This document shows positions 51,625 to 62,685 of a DNA stretch of 64,000 nucleotides, piece after piece. Position 1 is the stretch's first letter. Every line of letters begins with the position of its first letter. Below the pieces are notes generated by a model that was not told where the DNA came from, searched no databases, and saw only the letters and a program-made list of their open reading frames with translations. The stretch is from Ophioderma brevispina (taxonomy: Eukaryota; Echinodermata; Ophiuroidea; Amphilepidida; Ophiodermatidae), in the NCBI GenBank assembly GCA_023653785.1, contig JAMKCH010084879.1:30540-94539 (forward strand), given 5' to 3'. Position numbers and translations under genes: made by a program.

Positions 51625-52184
51625 CGGTGGTACTACATAATGGCGTATGGTGCAAGTAAGAAAAAGAATCCGAAAAAAAATGGGTTTGCAAGCGATAACG
51701 ATTTATAATGAAAGGGTGACGCTAAAATGTGGTTCGATTTCAAAGTAAACTGTATTGAAATTGTAGTTAGAATTACTTCATTAGAATTATATATTTTATA
51801 GGTGAAATTACAGTCTTCACATGCATACAATACGACTCCAAAGACTAAATCCAAATAATGAGTTTTCGAGATCGGGGGTTATGGCATTTTGCTATTACAG
51901 AGTGGCGTACTCACTATACGCCAGTATCTAATACTACCTTTTTACTTTTCCACATCCTATTAATGTGGCGTACGCGTTATACGCCACTATGTAAAAACAT
52001 ATAAGGTGAAGTTGATACTTTTTGTACAGTACTGGCATATCAAGATTGACGTATAGTGTGTACGACAGTATGTAATACCCAAATTTCCATTTTCTTCAAT
52101 ATACGCCATGTCAGTGAATTTAGAACCAATTGGCCAGATATCACAAAACAAAATTGATCATACGTCACTATGTAGTACCACCGA
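51625..52184. mobile_element. Nonautonomous TIR element next to the alternative exons
   Basis: CGGTGGTACTACATAATGGCG at the left is mirrored by CGTCACTATGTAGTACCACCG at the right. GGCGTA(C/T)..TATACGCCA-type motifs recur inside. It ends 169 bp downstream, in transcript direction, of exon 3b. Confidence 0.75.
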
Positions 52185-52352
52185 TTAAATGCTATTGCAA
52201 GTCTAATATTTTGAATGGATAAGGTTTGCGCAAGAGTTTCAAACAACATAAAATATACGATAAGCTTGGGTAGAGCACTGGGGTTTAACTTGATATCTGA
52301 GCAGCAAAAGACGAAGGTAACGTTGAATATGCAACTGTAGCATTATAGTTAC

Positions 52353-52420
52353 CATTGACGCCTCCTTTATGCCTCCAATACTCTCAACAAACATACCTAT
52401 TTCGACCTTTACTGGTGGAC
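52353..52420 (-). CDS. Channel gene alternative exon 3, downstream copy (3b)
   Basis: This is the second 68 bp exon, of identical length and phase to its neighbour, separated from it by a 101 bp intron. The acceptor is CTTTCAG and the donor GTAACT. It encodes GPPVKVEIGMFVESI followed by GGIKEASM, and joins in frame to DFSLTMFFRQKW at 46269. Because 68 is not a multiple of three, a transcript with both copies, or neither, would shift frame; exactly one must be used. Both flanking introns look like ordinary GT-AG introns, so the exclusion would not come from incompatible intron types; the short 101 bp spacer could hinder splicing between them (inference). Confidence 0.88.
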
Positions 52421-52521
52421 CTGAAAGTATAACGCACATAAACTTAAATCATGAGTTTAATTTTTAATTACATGCCATCTTATATTACATATTAATAATA
52501 GTAATAAATAGCAATTATTAC

Positions 52522-52589
52522 CCCGGTGGCTTCTCTTATTCCTTCGATGCTCTCTACGAATATATTGATATGCACATTTACCGGTGGAC
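52522..52589 (-). CDS. Channel gene alternative exon 3, upstream copy (3a)
   Basis: This 68 bp exon begins after a TTTCAG acceptor and ends at a GTAATA donor. The first two bases complete a glycine codon, followed by 22 codons. It encodes the first extracellular beta-strands: GPPVNVHINIFVESI, then EGIREATG. GPPV.V is diagnostic for the anionic GABA/glycine branch. The downstream exon starts in phase 0 with DFSLT. The last two codons read Thr-Gly (ACC GGG), where the family, and the sister exon at its last codon, normally has Met before the following Asp. The copy is about 66% identical in DNA to 3b and 15 of 23 residues match, counting the shared split Gly, so the duplication is old and both copies look constrained. 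Confidence 0.85.
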
Positions 52590-54160
52590 CTGAAATGTTC
52601 GTGATAAAAGACACCTTTCGGTTAATGTGTCAATGGATATGTTACACGCATGGGACAATACTGGTTGATTGGGTCATCATTCAACACAGATGGTACATGT
52701 TCCGTGAACCATGCTTTACTGGTTGCCAAGGATATTAAATTTTGAACGTGCAGTGACTAGCTATGTCTACAATGTCACAAACACTTCGATTATATCAAAA
52801 TAGAAAAAAAAATAAAAGGTAACAATTTAAAAACCGATACAGGTAGAAATAATATGCAATTATTTTTTCTTTATATCTTGTAGTTCAATTATGGTGCGTT
52901 CGTTGAATTGGATAATGGATATACTCTTATTCAAGTTGTCTGCAGTTGTGAAAGTATAATAAGTAAAAGTATAAAGTATAAGCAAAAGTATAACTCTGCA
53001 CAAACGCAACACATGGAAATAGAATCATGACATTTATTTTTTAATCATTATACTCTTACAATAATCTTATTTTAAACACACGTACAGGATATTTCCAAGT
53101 GGTTATCTGTCAGGGAATACCATAAGTGGTTATTTGAGACACTTGCAAATACTTCAGCGGACCATCGAAAGTGTGTACAATACAAGCGTTATTAAGTGGT
53201 ACCATAAACAACGATGAAATATTTGTGCAGGGCATATCAAAGTGCACAGTAATAAAGAGGAAATAACATCAGAAAAAAGACGAACTGTGATTTAATATTA
53301 TAATTTTAGAGCAATTTTATCAAAACAAAACTGTAAATGTCCTCATTTTGTTTGCTTGTTTGGCACAAGCTACCTTGAAGTAAAATTATTCTTAGTATAA
53401 AGCCAGATTCAAAATACAAATCCAGAAGATGGGAAACATGCTCCCGGTATTTATCACAGGATGATACAAATACACAAAACTATTTTTTGGTAAGATTTCC
53501 TGTAAGATTAGGAGATTAAACAAAAGCCTTTCTTTGTTTATGGATTCCTATGATCCATGGCTTCCTATGGTTATTTTACTCTACAAATATTCTACTTTAA
53601 TGTTCTCTACAATAGTATTGAAGAAATTATAACAAACATTTATAAGCTGTGATTGTTATTATTGCCTTAATTGCAAGAAGAAGACACTGACATATATGGC
53701 TTTAAAATAATACCCGACAAAGTGTCGGGCATTACAAGTGCGCTTTGGTTAAACTGTGCCTCTCTGTGTAGACTTAGGAATCTGTAAACGCTCTCTCTTG
53801 AGAAAGTCAAAGTGTTTGGCCTTTGGCGGCAAAATGATCTGGAATAGACTGCTTACATAAACGACTCTGTTAAATAAGGCCAAGAGGTGAGCGTATTCTG
53901 TGTTCTGTTTGATGTTCTTTACGCTTTTGAATAGAATGAGCTTATAGGGTGTTCAAGAATTTTCTGAGACAATTCCTTCAAGTAATAAAATTCGTGTCGT
54001 TAAGACACAAAGTCATAACCAGCTGAAAAAAAAAAAACATTCACACCATGTAACCTTTAAACTGTACTCAGTTTTCTAGAACAATGGTCAACGATTTGTT
54101 ACTTCATAGATGCATGGAAAATATGAGTAGTTCTCTGAGTTAACAATAATGAATTGAAGA
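52590..54160. other. Upstream of the exon pair; nothing assigned
   Basis: The preceding channel exons (signal peptide and the segment before GPPV) should lie upstream on the minus strand. I searched by eye for a Y-D-x-x-x-R-P motif with a phase-1 donor and found none. A small ACCCGACA / TGTCGGGC hairpin lies at 53711-53731. Confidence 0.4.
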
Positions 54161-54164
54161 CCAC

Positions 54165-54243
54165 GTCCTCCAGTTAGGATTCGAACCGACGACCTTCTGC
54201 CTACCAGGATGACGTCTATCGAATTCATACCACTCTACCACTT
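54165..54243 (-). repeat. tRNA-like SINE head or tRNA relic
   Basis: On the minus strand GTGGTAGAGTGGTATG fits an A-box and GTCGGTTCGAATCC a B-box, ~50 bp apart. The acceptor stem does not pair, so a functional tRNA is unlikely. Confidence 0.5.
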
Positions 54244-54299
54244 ACGCTGAGTGAGTAGCGAACGATAGAAATGATCTAATAAGTCTTTACTTTGAAGTA

Positions 54300-56510
54300 T
54301 TCATCGCACTCCAATTCAGCCGGGTAATGGGCTGTAGTTTCAGAATTTGTGTGTGCCGCCCTCTCCGGGAAAGATTAAAATTTAAAAGTCTCAATTGTTG
54401 GGGTTTATTTTGAAATTAATGCTTGGGGGTGCAAGGCCCGAAGCTGAGTGATAATTGCACCCTAACCCCAACTCCCACCCTTCTTGGCGTCGCCACCTCG
54501 ATTAGCGAACCAGGAGTCGACCGACATGGCATTTGCGTCAAATCTGGACACGGCCCAACGTTGTATTCTGCAAGTAGAACTCCGTGCCGGACATCACATT
54601 ACCTATTAGACTTTCTTTCTTCAAAATATCTCTGACAAACAAATCAAACCTGTTAAAATCGTACCTGACGTTGTTTTATTTATAAAATTTAAATGTTTAA
54701 AGTGACTATATGAGAAAAACATTTCTAAGCCCATTCACATACTTAAACTATTGCTGGTTCTCAATGAAATCTAATAAAACACCTTGAACTTAAGATGAAT
54801 GTACTTTTCATGAATCAGAACCAACAACAAAGTCTTCCTCAGAACGACCAGTGCACTTGGCGTTATAACTTGTAGTTATAGTAAGTCCTGCTAGCAACCA
54901 TATATTCGCAAAACCATCTTATAAGCCTTCTCAGTAACACTTGTATAGCTATAATCAGATTACTGGACGGTAATGAAATAAAATTGCAACAGGAGTCCGG
55001 CAAGAGGATGACAATTCGGCAAACTTCTATCATCGTACCTAGCGGGCATAAAATGGATGAGTCTGTATGAGATATGATATAGATGGAAAGATTGCATGTA
55101 GCGTACTTCCCATCTTCATAAGGTCTAATCTTTATCTCAGCAAATGTGACACATATCATTTCATTTATTATCATAATTCGAGGTATCAAATTATAAACAG
55201 TAAAAATAGAAGGGTGGCCAAAACAGTTCGAAAGAATATGGTACTTTAAAAACGCACAAGGACAGAAAGGTCAAAACAAATCAAACAAACAAAACAGAAT
55301 ATGTATTGACAAGACGAAAGAAGACACGTGAGACAGACATACTTTTGGCTATGACAATTGGCAATTCATTATATAATGAACAGTTATCAGGAAATCGTCA
55401 CAATCATTTCGCTTCATCTAAGTACCTGCTGGCAAAGCGCACATCCCTATATTCCCTTTTACTGCTCTCCAGATTTCGCTTTGGTCGATGAGACAATTGA
55501 GATTAAATACCTTGCCCTGGAACTCACGATTTACAATGGTCTTAGGAGTATGAGTTCTGCTCTTAATCCGTTAACAATGAACACATTAATTTTAATAAAG
55601 AACCTGGAGAAGTTATCGGAACGAAAATTGTTATTAAATTTAATCACAAAGAGCAAATCGATGTGATGAATGAGCAAGTAAAGGACAAGCTGCGCACAGA
55701 CGAACAATTCGGATTTTGCTTAAGCTGAAATTCATTCAAACTTGCCTTAAAATTGATAAGACGGTATGAGATTTGATATAGGTGAAAAAAGATTACCTAT
55801 AGCCTGCATCACATTATCAGTAAGTGTCTACATCTAAACGTTATCTACAATCTTCTTCGTAGCAGATAAAAAAAGCGTTGAGATTTTGCGCATGCAGCAT
55901 TCATCAAAATGCCAATTAAGTCATAAATACTCTTACAATGATAATACATCTCTCGTGTAAATTAATCTCATAAAGCTATTAGCCTCTCCGAGTGATTTTG
56001 CGGTAAAGTATGGATATAACTTATAACTTGTCAAAAAGAAATGTGAACTTTTATTAACACCCAATGTAATACTAAGACGGGTACAAAGATATATCCATGT
56101 AAGCTATACGATTACCAAATGCTGAATACGAATCGAGCGTGAATGCCTGATAGCGAGCCTGTTATAAATCAGTAAGGGACATACGAAATAAATGTGAGAT
56201 TCGGCCTGAAACGAAAGCTATGCCTGAAGGCTTTCTTTTAATTTGCTTTGATACCTGACCTAGAAAGTGTATTGATTGAACAGGAAAGGGGTGATTAATG
56301 TGGCATGAAACTTTTAACAGCTTACGATAATGTATATAAGATATTTCTTTATACTTAAAGGGAACACAACGGATCTAGAGAACATGTATTTTATAATCTG
56401 CAACAAACACCCAAATTCAGGAAATGGTGTAAAACTTCCAGTAAACAACTTTCTTTCAATCCCTTATCCTAAGTATGACTCCCAAAATGTTGAATGCCAA
56501 AGGCAACTCT
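54300..56510. other. Unassigned sequence
   Basis: Two loosely similar ~90 bp segments (55060-55150 and 55762-55850, both with GTATGAGAT.TGATATAG) indicate an old duplication. Frames at 55067-55249 and 55358-55666 have no recognised domain. Confidence 0.35.
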
Positions 56511-56516
56511 TTTATA

Positions 56517-58335
56517 CCGTGCGTATCAAAAAAACGCAACAGGATTTGTTTTCAATTTTGTGAAAATGTGATTAAGTTTACAGCAAAAGAAATAATACCA
56601 CCGGAAAGCTACACTTCTCCTCTTTCCAATGATATGTTACTTGCCCATACACGGTCATGGATGGCTGAGTAAATGCCCTCTCTTGACAGCAAGTCAATTT
56701 TGGTTTTGGACCCAGTTTTGGACATTGAAATAATCTTGTACAAATTAAATAAACATAATGGAATTTGCAGTAAATAAACTCAACTCACCATTATCTTCTT
56801 CTTTAGGATGAAATTACATTCCATGTCCCTCAACATGGCCCCCATCTCTCTCTCTACACATAGGTGAGCACGCGTCTCCATTTCGCTAACCGCTCTTCGA
56901 ATCATTTGCCTCTGGGGTCGTAATGCATCAAACTCACTGATTATCCTCAGACGAAGCGATGCAAGGTCAGGTGGCGGGGTGGTAAAAATTCTGCTTTTGA
57001 GGTATCCCCAAAGAAAGATATCGCAAGCAGTCAGATCCGGTGATCGTGGTGGCCGTTCTACATTATGATGAAGTGCAATCACACGGTGTCCAAAGACCTC
57101 CGCCAACCCGTTCATAACAGCTATCAGTCGATGGTGTAGTGCATCATCCTGAGCCCACCATAAACGTCTAAAGACACCTCTCTCTTGAACTGGAAATTTG
57201 CCATTTTTCCGGAACACATGTTGATTCAAGGATTTCTAGGTAGGCAATTTCCGTTCATGTTGTTCTCGAAAAATAATGGCCCAATAACAAACCATTCCCA
57301 CAAATGCCAACCCAAACATTCAGCTTCTCTCGACTGAAGTTCACATCAAAACTGAATTCTAGAGCATACTCCCGAAAATTAAATGTCGTCACCTTCCCAT
57401 TTATCCAAAAACTACACTCATCGCCAATGACAAGATTGGTGAGGAACCGGTAATTTCCTTGACAATTGTCAATTAACCAGTGCCAAAAGTTCTTGTCGTG
57501 CGTTGGCAGTCCGCGGCAGAAGTTTGTGCTGATTTTCATTGATATGGATTCCATCTGTCTGGTCAAGTCTGGTGATACGATTAAATGTTGCTGGTGGAAT
57601 TCCTAGACCATTTCTTCTGGCAATAACATTTCATGGATTCTGCTGTAGGAGATGTCTAACTGCAACAATGTTCTCATCAGAACGTCCTCTTCGTGGCCTT
57701 CCAGAGTTCCCTCTGTTGCGATTAAGACTGATTCCTGTAGCCTGGTACTTCCTAAAATTTCGCAATATCGTGCTTCTGGGTGGAGAGTTACGTTCAGGAA
57801 GTTATGACGGTGGTGGTTGTGGTGCCTCTTGCACTGCCGTTGAATTTTGGGTGCGAGCATACTCAGTTACCACAAAGACCCTTTGCTCTGTAGTCAATTG
57901 AGGCATCTTGGATACTGATGAAAATTAATAAGCATGCTACTACACATGCTTTTTGCTAGGCTAGAACCTATGACAAGCAAACCCTTGCAAAAATTCAAAG
58001 ATTATGTAATGACTCACCTGACTGAAGCAACTCCTTGCAAAAATTCAAAGATTATGTAATGACTCACCTGACTGAACATTTGAAAAGAGAGGAGATTGAG
58101 ATTTGAAGTGGAATCAAACAGCGTTTCGCTTATTAAAACTTGGTCCCAATTCTATTTTCTCCCATTGTTGAAAAACCTTAATTACTCAACCATCCATGAA
58201 CGTGTATGGGTGAATAACATATCATTGAAAAGAGAACAAGTGTTGCTTTAAGGTGGTACTACTCACCTTGGCGTAAACCCAATTAAATGTTCAAAAACTT
58301 GAGAACAAATCCTGTTGTTTTTTTTATACGCCCTG
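56517..58335. mobile_element. Mariner-class DNA transposon with ~200 bp terminal inverted repeats
   Basis: The 1.82 kb element is flanked by TA on both sides (56515-56516 and 58336-58337). The left end begins CCGTGCGTAT and the right end, reversed, CAGGGCGTAT. Both arms continue with AACAGGATTTGTT and share, further in, an ATGGATGG.TGAGTAA block, so the inverted repeats run to about 56700 and 58150. The transposase remnant fills the middle. A ~45 bp unit inside the right half (about 57979-58075) is duplicated in tandem. Confidence 0.85.
56780..57906 (-). pseudogene. Dead mariner/IS630-class (DDE) transposase
   Basis: Starting from ATG at 57906 the remnant reads MPQLTTEQRVFVVTEYART, then a helix-turn-helix region with SLNRNRGNSGRPRRGRSDEN and ARRNGLGIPPATFNRITRLD. 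This is the N-terminal layout of a Tc1/mariner-related transposase family common in marine invertebrates and arthropods. The catalytic part follows: VIGDECSFWINGKV (first Asp), LWWAQDDALHH (second Asp) and PPRSPDLTACDIFLWGYLKS (third Asp). In-frame stops follow PQPPS and LLQQNP, another lies near ALVN, and the reading frame shifts before the GDECSF segment and again before the second catalytic block. The enzyme is therefore inactive. Confidence 0.88.
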
Positions 58336-58904
58336 TACAACCATATTTTTTTACATTCTTTTCACGTAATATGCATGTTTAGTTTAGTTTCTGGCCTGTG
58401 TTAACAAGTATCGACTGCTGTTTAAAGCAGTTGTGTGGTCTAGTCATTTGTAAAAAAAGTAATTTGTCTCTCCCGGCTATTTAACTAAATAAATAGGTTG
58501 TTTTAATCTAAAATGGTTGGCCATAATGCCCTCGAAGTGTGGGTCTAAAAAGTGTGTTAACCTTTTGACCTCTTTTGATCGTTCACCCAAATGACAAGGT
58601 CGCTATTAACTTTCATCAGGTCTACCTGAAGAACTTAATGACGACCTTGTTATAGATCCTATGGTTTGGGGTAAATCGTCAAAATGCTTTGAAAGTTTCA
58701 TTTTTTCATCAGGTCTATCTGATGATACATTAAGTTTTGCCATTTGAACTTTTTAAGAGATAGGGCTTTCGAGCTTTGTAAACCTTACGCATATTTCAGT
58801 TTATTCTTTACCTAGACACTATGAACAGCTATACATAGCCCGTGTCAATAGCGAAATACTACAAAAGACTCTAAGGTCAAATCATGGGCCCCATGTCACT
58901 TGGA

Positions 58905-59340
58905 AGATTTCAAAAGTTTCACAAAAATTGGCATGGTTTTTGAAAGGTAACGTTAAGTTTAGGAAGTTGCATAAAGTTACACAAAGATGTTGCGTACCTT
59001 CCGTTATGTGTATAACTTTTCGCAAACTTGCACAATTTACGCCGCGACTTTGTGGAAACATTCCGCAAATTTGCCAAAAACTTGTGTAACTTGCGACACT
59101 GTACGCAACTTTGCGGCAAACTTTTATGCAACATGTGGCCAACTTATTCGGTACACTTTGCACAACTTTGATCGGACTTTACTCAAATTCTGGAATTTGC
59201 GACTATCCATACCTTTTTGCAGCCTTTCGCAATTTTGCTAACTTTTTGCAACTTTTGCACAAACCATTTTGTAACTTTGAGTAAACATTTGCAACTTACC
59301 ATAACTTTTCGCACTTTGATAACTTTTTGCCGCCGAGCGT
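58905..59340. repeat. Degenerate repeat of a ~12 bp GCAACTTT-like motif
   Basis: Variants of CGCAACTTTGC recur about every 12-25 bp; the first ~85 bp carry them in the opposite orientation (AAAGTTNCACAAA). Frames in this tract are low-complexity. Confidence 0.6.
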
Positions 59341-59344
59341 TGAA

Positions 59345-59875
59345 ACAGACATTTCTTCATGTTCAAGAAGTACCACCAATGATGATTTATTTCTTGCATT
59401 GCTACAAAATGCACATGAAAATAAAAAGGTCTTGTGTGAGCCACCCTGATCTATAGAAACCTATTTCGTTATATTTAGTCATTGTACTCTCGAAAGTCTC
59501 AAGTCAGACGTCTTCCTCAGTAATTTGAATGTCCTGATTCTCCTGTTGCAAGAAGCACAACCGATGAGGATTTAATTTTAATCTTTAGGTTACATCATGC
59601 AGACGAAAATGGATCAATGTCTTGTGAGTAATATTTTAGTTTTAGTTATCTGAATGATTACGATTTCCGCTGTTTCACTCATGTCTCTAAATTTACTGCA
59701 ATATTTTCTCAGTTCGACTAATTTTTGTTTTTTCTCAATCCCTTGACTTATCGAACAGACTAACTCAGACGGTTTCATGTACTGATTCTTTTATTGGAAA
59801 AAGTATAACCAACGAGGATTAAATTTTCATAATTAATGGTACATCATGCAGACGAAAGTGGATTACTTTTTTGTC
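59345..59875. repeat. Three diverged ~220 bp tandem copies
   Basis: Blocks near 59360, 59550 and 59790 share AAGAAG.A..ACCAATGA(T/G)GATT-like and (A/C)ATGCA(G/C)A(C/T)GAAA-like sequence followed by a CTTGTGTGAG-like end. Confidence 0.45.
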
Positions 59876-60006
59876 AGATTTAATGCACTTGCGGTCTGTG
59901 AGATAATGTTAAAACAAACTATTTTTGATGTTTTAAGTCATTTTCTAGAATGATTTAATGACTTCCGCTGGTATGTTTTGGAGAAACGACTAATCCCAAG
60001 TACAAC

Positions 60007-60416
60007 CAGCAAAAAAAGAAAGTCCTCGTCTGATACTTTTTGACGTAACTCAAAGAGTATTTAATTTATTTTTATTATTCAAAAACTGATGGATGCGCAC
60101 ATTTCATGCGCACAAAATTACAATTTACTTTTTCCCGATAGACATTTTATGAAATTTCATGCAAGGGAAAAATTTGCACTCTTTTCCTGAAACGTAGACG
60201 ATTAATTTCCAAGTGTGTACGGTTAAACATTTCATTCACAACTTCTTGAGCAGGTGAATACTACCGCTGTTGCTCTGGTCCGTGTGTTGTTACATAAACG
60301 TAAACTGTCATTTTGTGGGTAAGAAATTTGCGCATCCATCAGTTTTTGAATAATAAAAATAAATACTTTTTGAGTTACGTCAAAAAGTATCAGACGGGCA
60401 CCTTCTTTTTTTGCTG
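60007..60416. mobile_element. MITE with ~90 bp TIRs
   Basis: The left end CAGCAAAAAAAGAAAGTCC and the right end, reversed, CAGCAAAAAAAGAAGGTGCC are followed in both by CGTCTGATACTTTTTGACG and a TTCAAAAACTGATGGATGCG block. The interior of ~230 bp is noncoding. Confidence 0.88.
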
Positions 60417-60619
60417 AGTGTATTTAACTTATAAGAATATTTTAGCTAAACATGTTAAGCTATAAGAAGCTTGTGAGCCAGATTTCAACTTTAGTAAGAC
60501 ATGGTGTTTCTTTAGTTTTTCAAGGATTCTTTGGTAAATGATTGTTTGGAACGATATTAATCCTCGTCTTACCAGACTATTTCGGGTCTACGAGCGGTTA
60601 TGATGGTGGTGGTTGTGGT

Positions 60620-60665
60620 GCTATGTGTGTGTGTGTGTGTGTGCGGGGGGGAGGGGGTGGGGGGT
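60620..60665. repeat. (TG)n followed by G-rich tract
   Basis: About nine TG units followed by C(G)7-AG-type runs. Confidence 0.95.
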
Positions 60666-60669
60666 TGCT

Positions 60670-62100
60670 GCAATCCCAATTGGTAGCTATGAGCCGGTGA
60701 TACCAAATTAAGCCCAAAAAATCTCAGCACCTAGCTTCTATGACGCCACAATGCACAGCGCTTTCGCAAATTTGGTGAAATCAGTTTTGGGGATACAAGT
60801 ATAGGAAAATTTTAAATTTTACCTAAATATTTTTAAACGAACCTATATTTACGGGATTTTGGCCAGGATAAGAAAGAAGAACACAACTGCAACCTGAAAA
60901 AAAAGATGTTATGTACCAAATCATACAATAAAGTGTAGGAGGATTCAACACCTTACCACCTCAAATTGGTGGCCTACCCTACCCCCCGAATAATATGTTT
61001 TTTCGCTAAAATGTGCTAGAAGAATGTAAAAATTATTTGGACCGCTATTTTGAATCTGTTTTACCAATTTTATTTTTTTCTGTTATGTGGTCGTGTTGAT
61101 GTACCTCATCAATGACCAGAATTTTGGTTTTAAAAAATCCAACATCAAAGTGGTTTTCAGGGGGGGGGGGGAGTCCACTTGGAACCCTTTATGAAGCATA
61201 CAGAAGACCTTATGCAATTAAGTGTAAAAATCAATAATTTGTGAATTGGCTATTGTTTAAATTCACAGCTTAACAGTCGAAAACCATTCCTCAATTTTCC
61301 TGCTTTTAGCTGTGATAGAATTAATAATTTGATGTTTTTAAGTTTTAGCGACCTGGCCATGGCCATCAAACGTGTTTATAAAGACCTATAGGGAACTGGC
61401 AGGAAGTTGGATAAGACAGAAAGACTAGATATACCTCATAAATGAAGGGAAAAACTAACATTAACAAAATAGATTTATGCTATCCCTGGGGGGCGTGTGT
61501 GCATGGGCGTGCATTGAGAAGATAATGTACAAAAACTTTAGCAGGGCTATACTTTTGAGGTATAGCGTTACAAGTCCGTCTTCTTAAAGATTATAGTAAG
61601 GTTTAACGAACTTTCTCTATTCTCGGGGTTCTAGCTGTGCAGATAGTTATCTTCAGCAAACCGGCACATAGAATTAATAGCCAAGGTTAATGTTCTCTTT
61701 GCGGAGACCCATAGGGTTTACCAGATTTTCTGTTTAATCGCGCGGTTGCCAAAAAAAAAAATAGATTATATTGATTTTAAATAATTTATCCCATGTTCAT
61801 AGGTGTACAACATTGCTGGGCAAATATACGCAGGGTTTGAATGAATGTATAAATATCTAAAAGTGTGTTTTACAAAAAGAGATGTATCATTCTAAACTGT
61901 TGCGGTTGGAGAGTCAACAATCTCTAAAGGTTGTTTCTGATTGCCTGATGAGTAAGGTGCGAAAATCTGCCACTGAACGAGGTGTGTATCAAACATGGGA
62001 TTGCCCATGTTGTTCTACCACGCGTCGTCAACATCGGCTTGGTGTCCATTATAATGATGGCAGTAGCCAAATTAATTAAAGCGCACAAAACAAGACCACA
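60670..62100. other. No gene recognised
   Basis: A G13 run lies at about 61159-61172. The frame 61882-62079 has no recognised domain. Confidence 0.4.
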
Positions 62101-62149
62101 AACAAACCTACTCTATGAAGCTGTACTAAGATTTTAATTTATGAGTTAA

Positions 62150-62463
62150 TCGATTCTAGTCAACGACGGCTAGTCACCGACGCACTTCGCGCATGTGTAA
62201 TACATTCCTATTTATGCAAAAACCATAAGATTCTCGACTATCTATAGCGCTCGATCAAGCCACGGCTGACTGACCTAAGTTTAAATGAACCACGCCACAA
62301 ACCAATACCCTATTGAAGCTGGATAAAAGATTCTAGTCACCGACGGCCAATTCGCGCATGTATAGTACATTCAGACTAATATATCCAAATAACCATAAGC
62401 TCCGGCTATCTATAGCGCTCGATTAAGCCACGGCTGACTGACCTTAGTTTAAAAGAACCGCGT
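62150..62463. repeat. Two ~150 bp direct repeats
   Basis: Copies at about 62150-62300 and 62328-62463 share GATTCTAGTCA, TTCGCGCATGT, CTATCTATAGCGCTCGAT and AAGCCACGGCTGACTGACC blocks. Confidence 0.8.
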
Positions 62464-62685
62464 TGCAGTATACACACAACCGAAGGCCGTAAAATCTGTG
62501 TGTGTACACGTGTCATGCAAACCATGCTTGACCGCGCGCAACTGGCCCTTCTTTGTCAAAACACAGTTCCGCGCATTAAATAATACGCCAACAACCAATA
62601 CTGACATTGCATTCCCATGCAAACGTGGTTCCACTGCCGGAAAATAGCATGCATATTGGCAATGTCAGCATAGTAAACTTTCATG

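Larger units (their letters stand above)
18917..52589 (-). other. Gene span: Cys-loop ligand-gated ion channel subunit (GABA-A/glycine-receptor type), 5' end missing
   Basis: This is the span of a hand-assembled gene made of eight exon pieces with AG/GT boundaries. The product would be one subunit of a pentameric neurotransmitter-gated channel in the plasma membrane. Family hallmarks appear in the right order: the GPPV strand, an RQKW..SRL segment, WQPDTFF.YEK, a Cys loop with 13 residues between the cysteines, TM1 ending in WLSFWI, a PA.SALG pore start, TM3 beginning AIDVW, and TM4 followed by a stop. Exon lengths of 68 and 224 bp match those I recall for vertebrate glycine receptor genes, where later exons are about 83, 138 and 215 bp. 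The signal peptide and first exons were not found. Two exons carry frame breaks, so the gene is either damaged or misassembled. The subclass (GABA, glycine, histamine or orphan) cannot be decided here. Confidence 0.88.

Noticed and set aside
54165..54243. Functional tRNA gene
   Set aside because: A- and B-box-like promoters are present but the acceptor stem does not pair; more likely a SINE head.
54863..55189. EIKIRPYEDGK as a candidate for the channel's N-terminal exon
   Set aside because: No donor in the phase required by exon 3, and the aromatic-Asp before the RP motif is absent.
57780..60630. GGTGGTGGTTGTGGTGC shared by the transposase region (57808) and 60607 as a sign of a second transposon copy
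   Set aside because: The match is limited to a GGT-rich stretch beside a TG repeat; no other homology follows.
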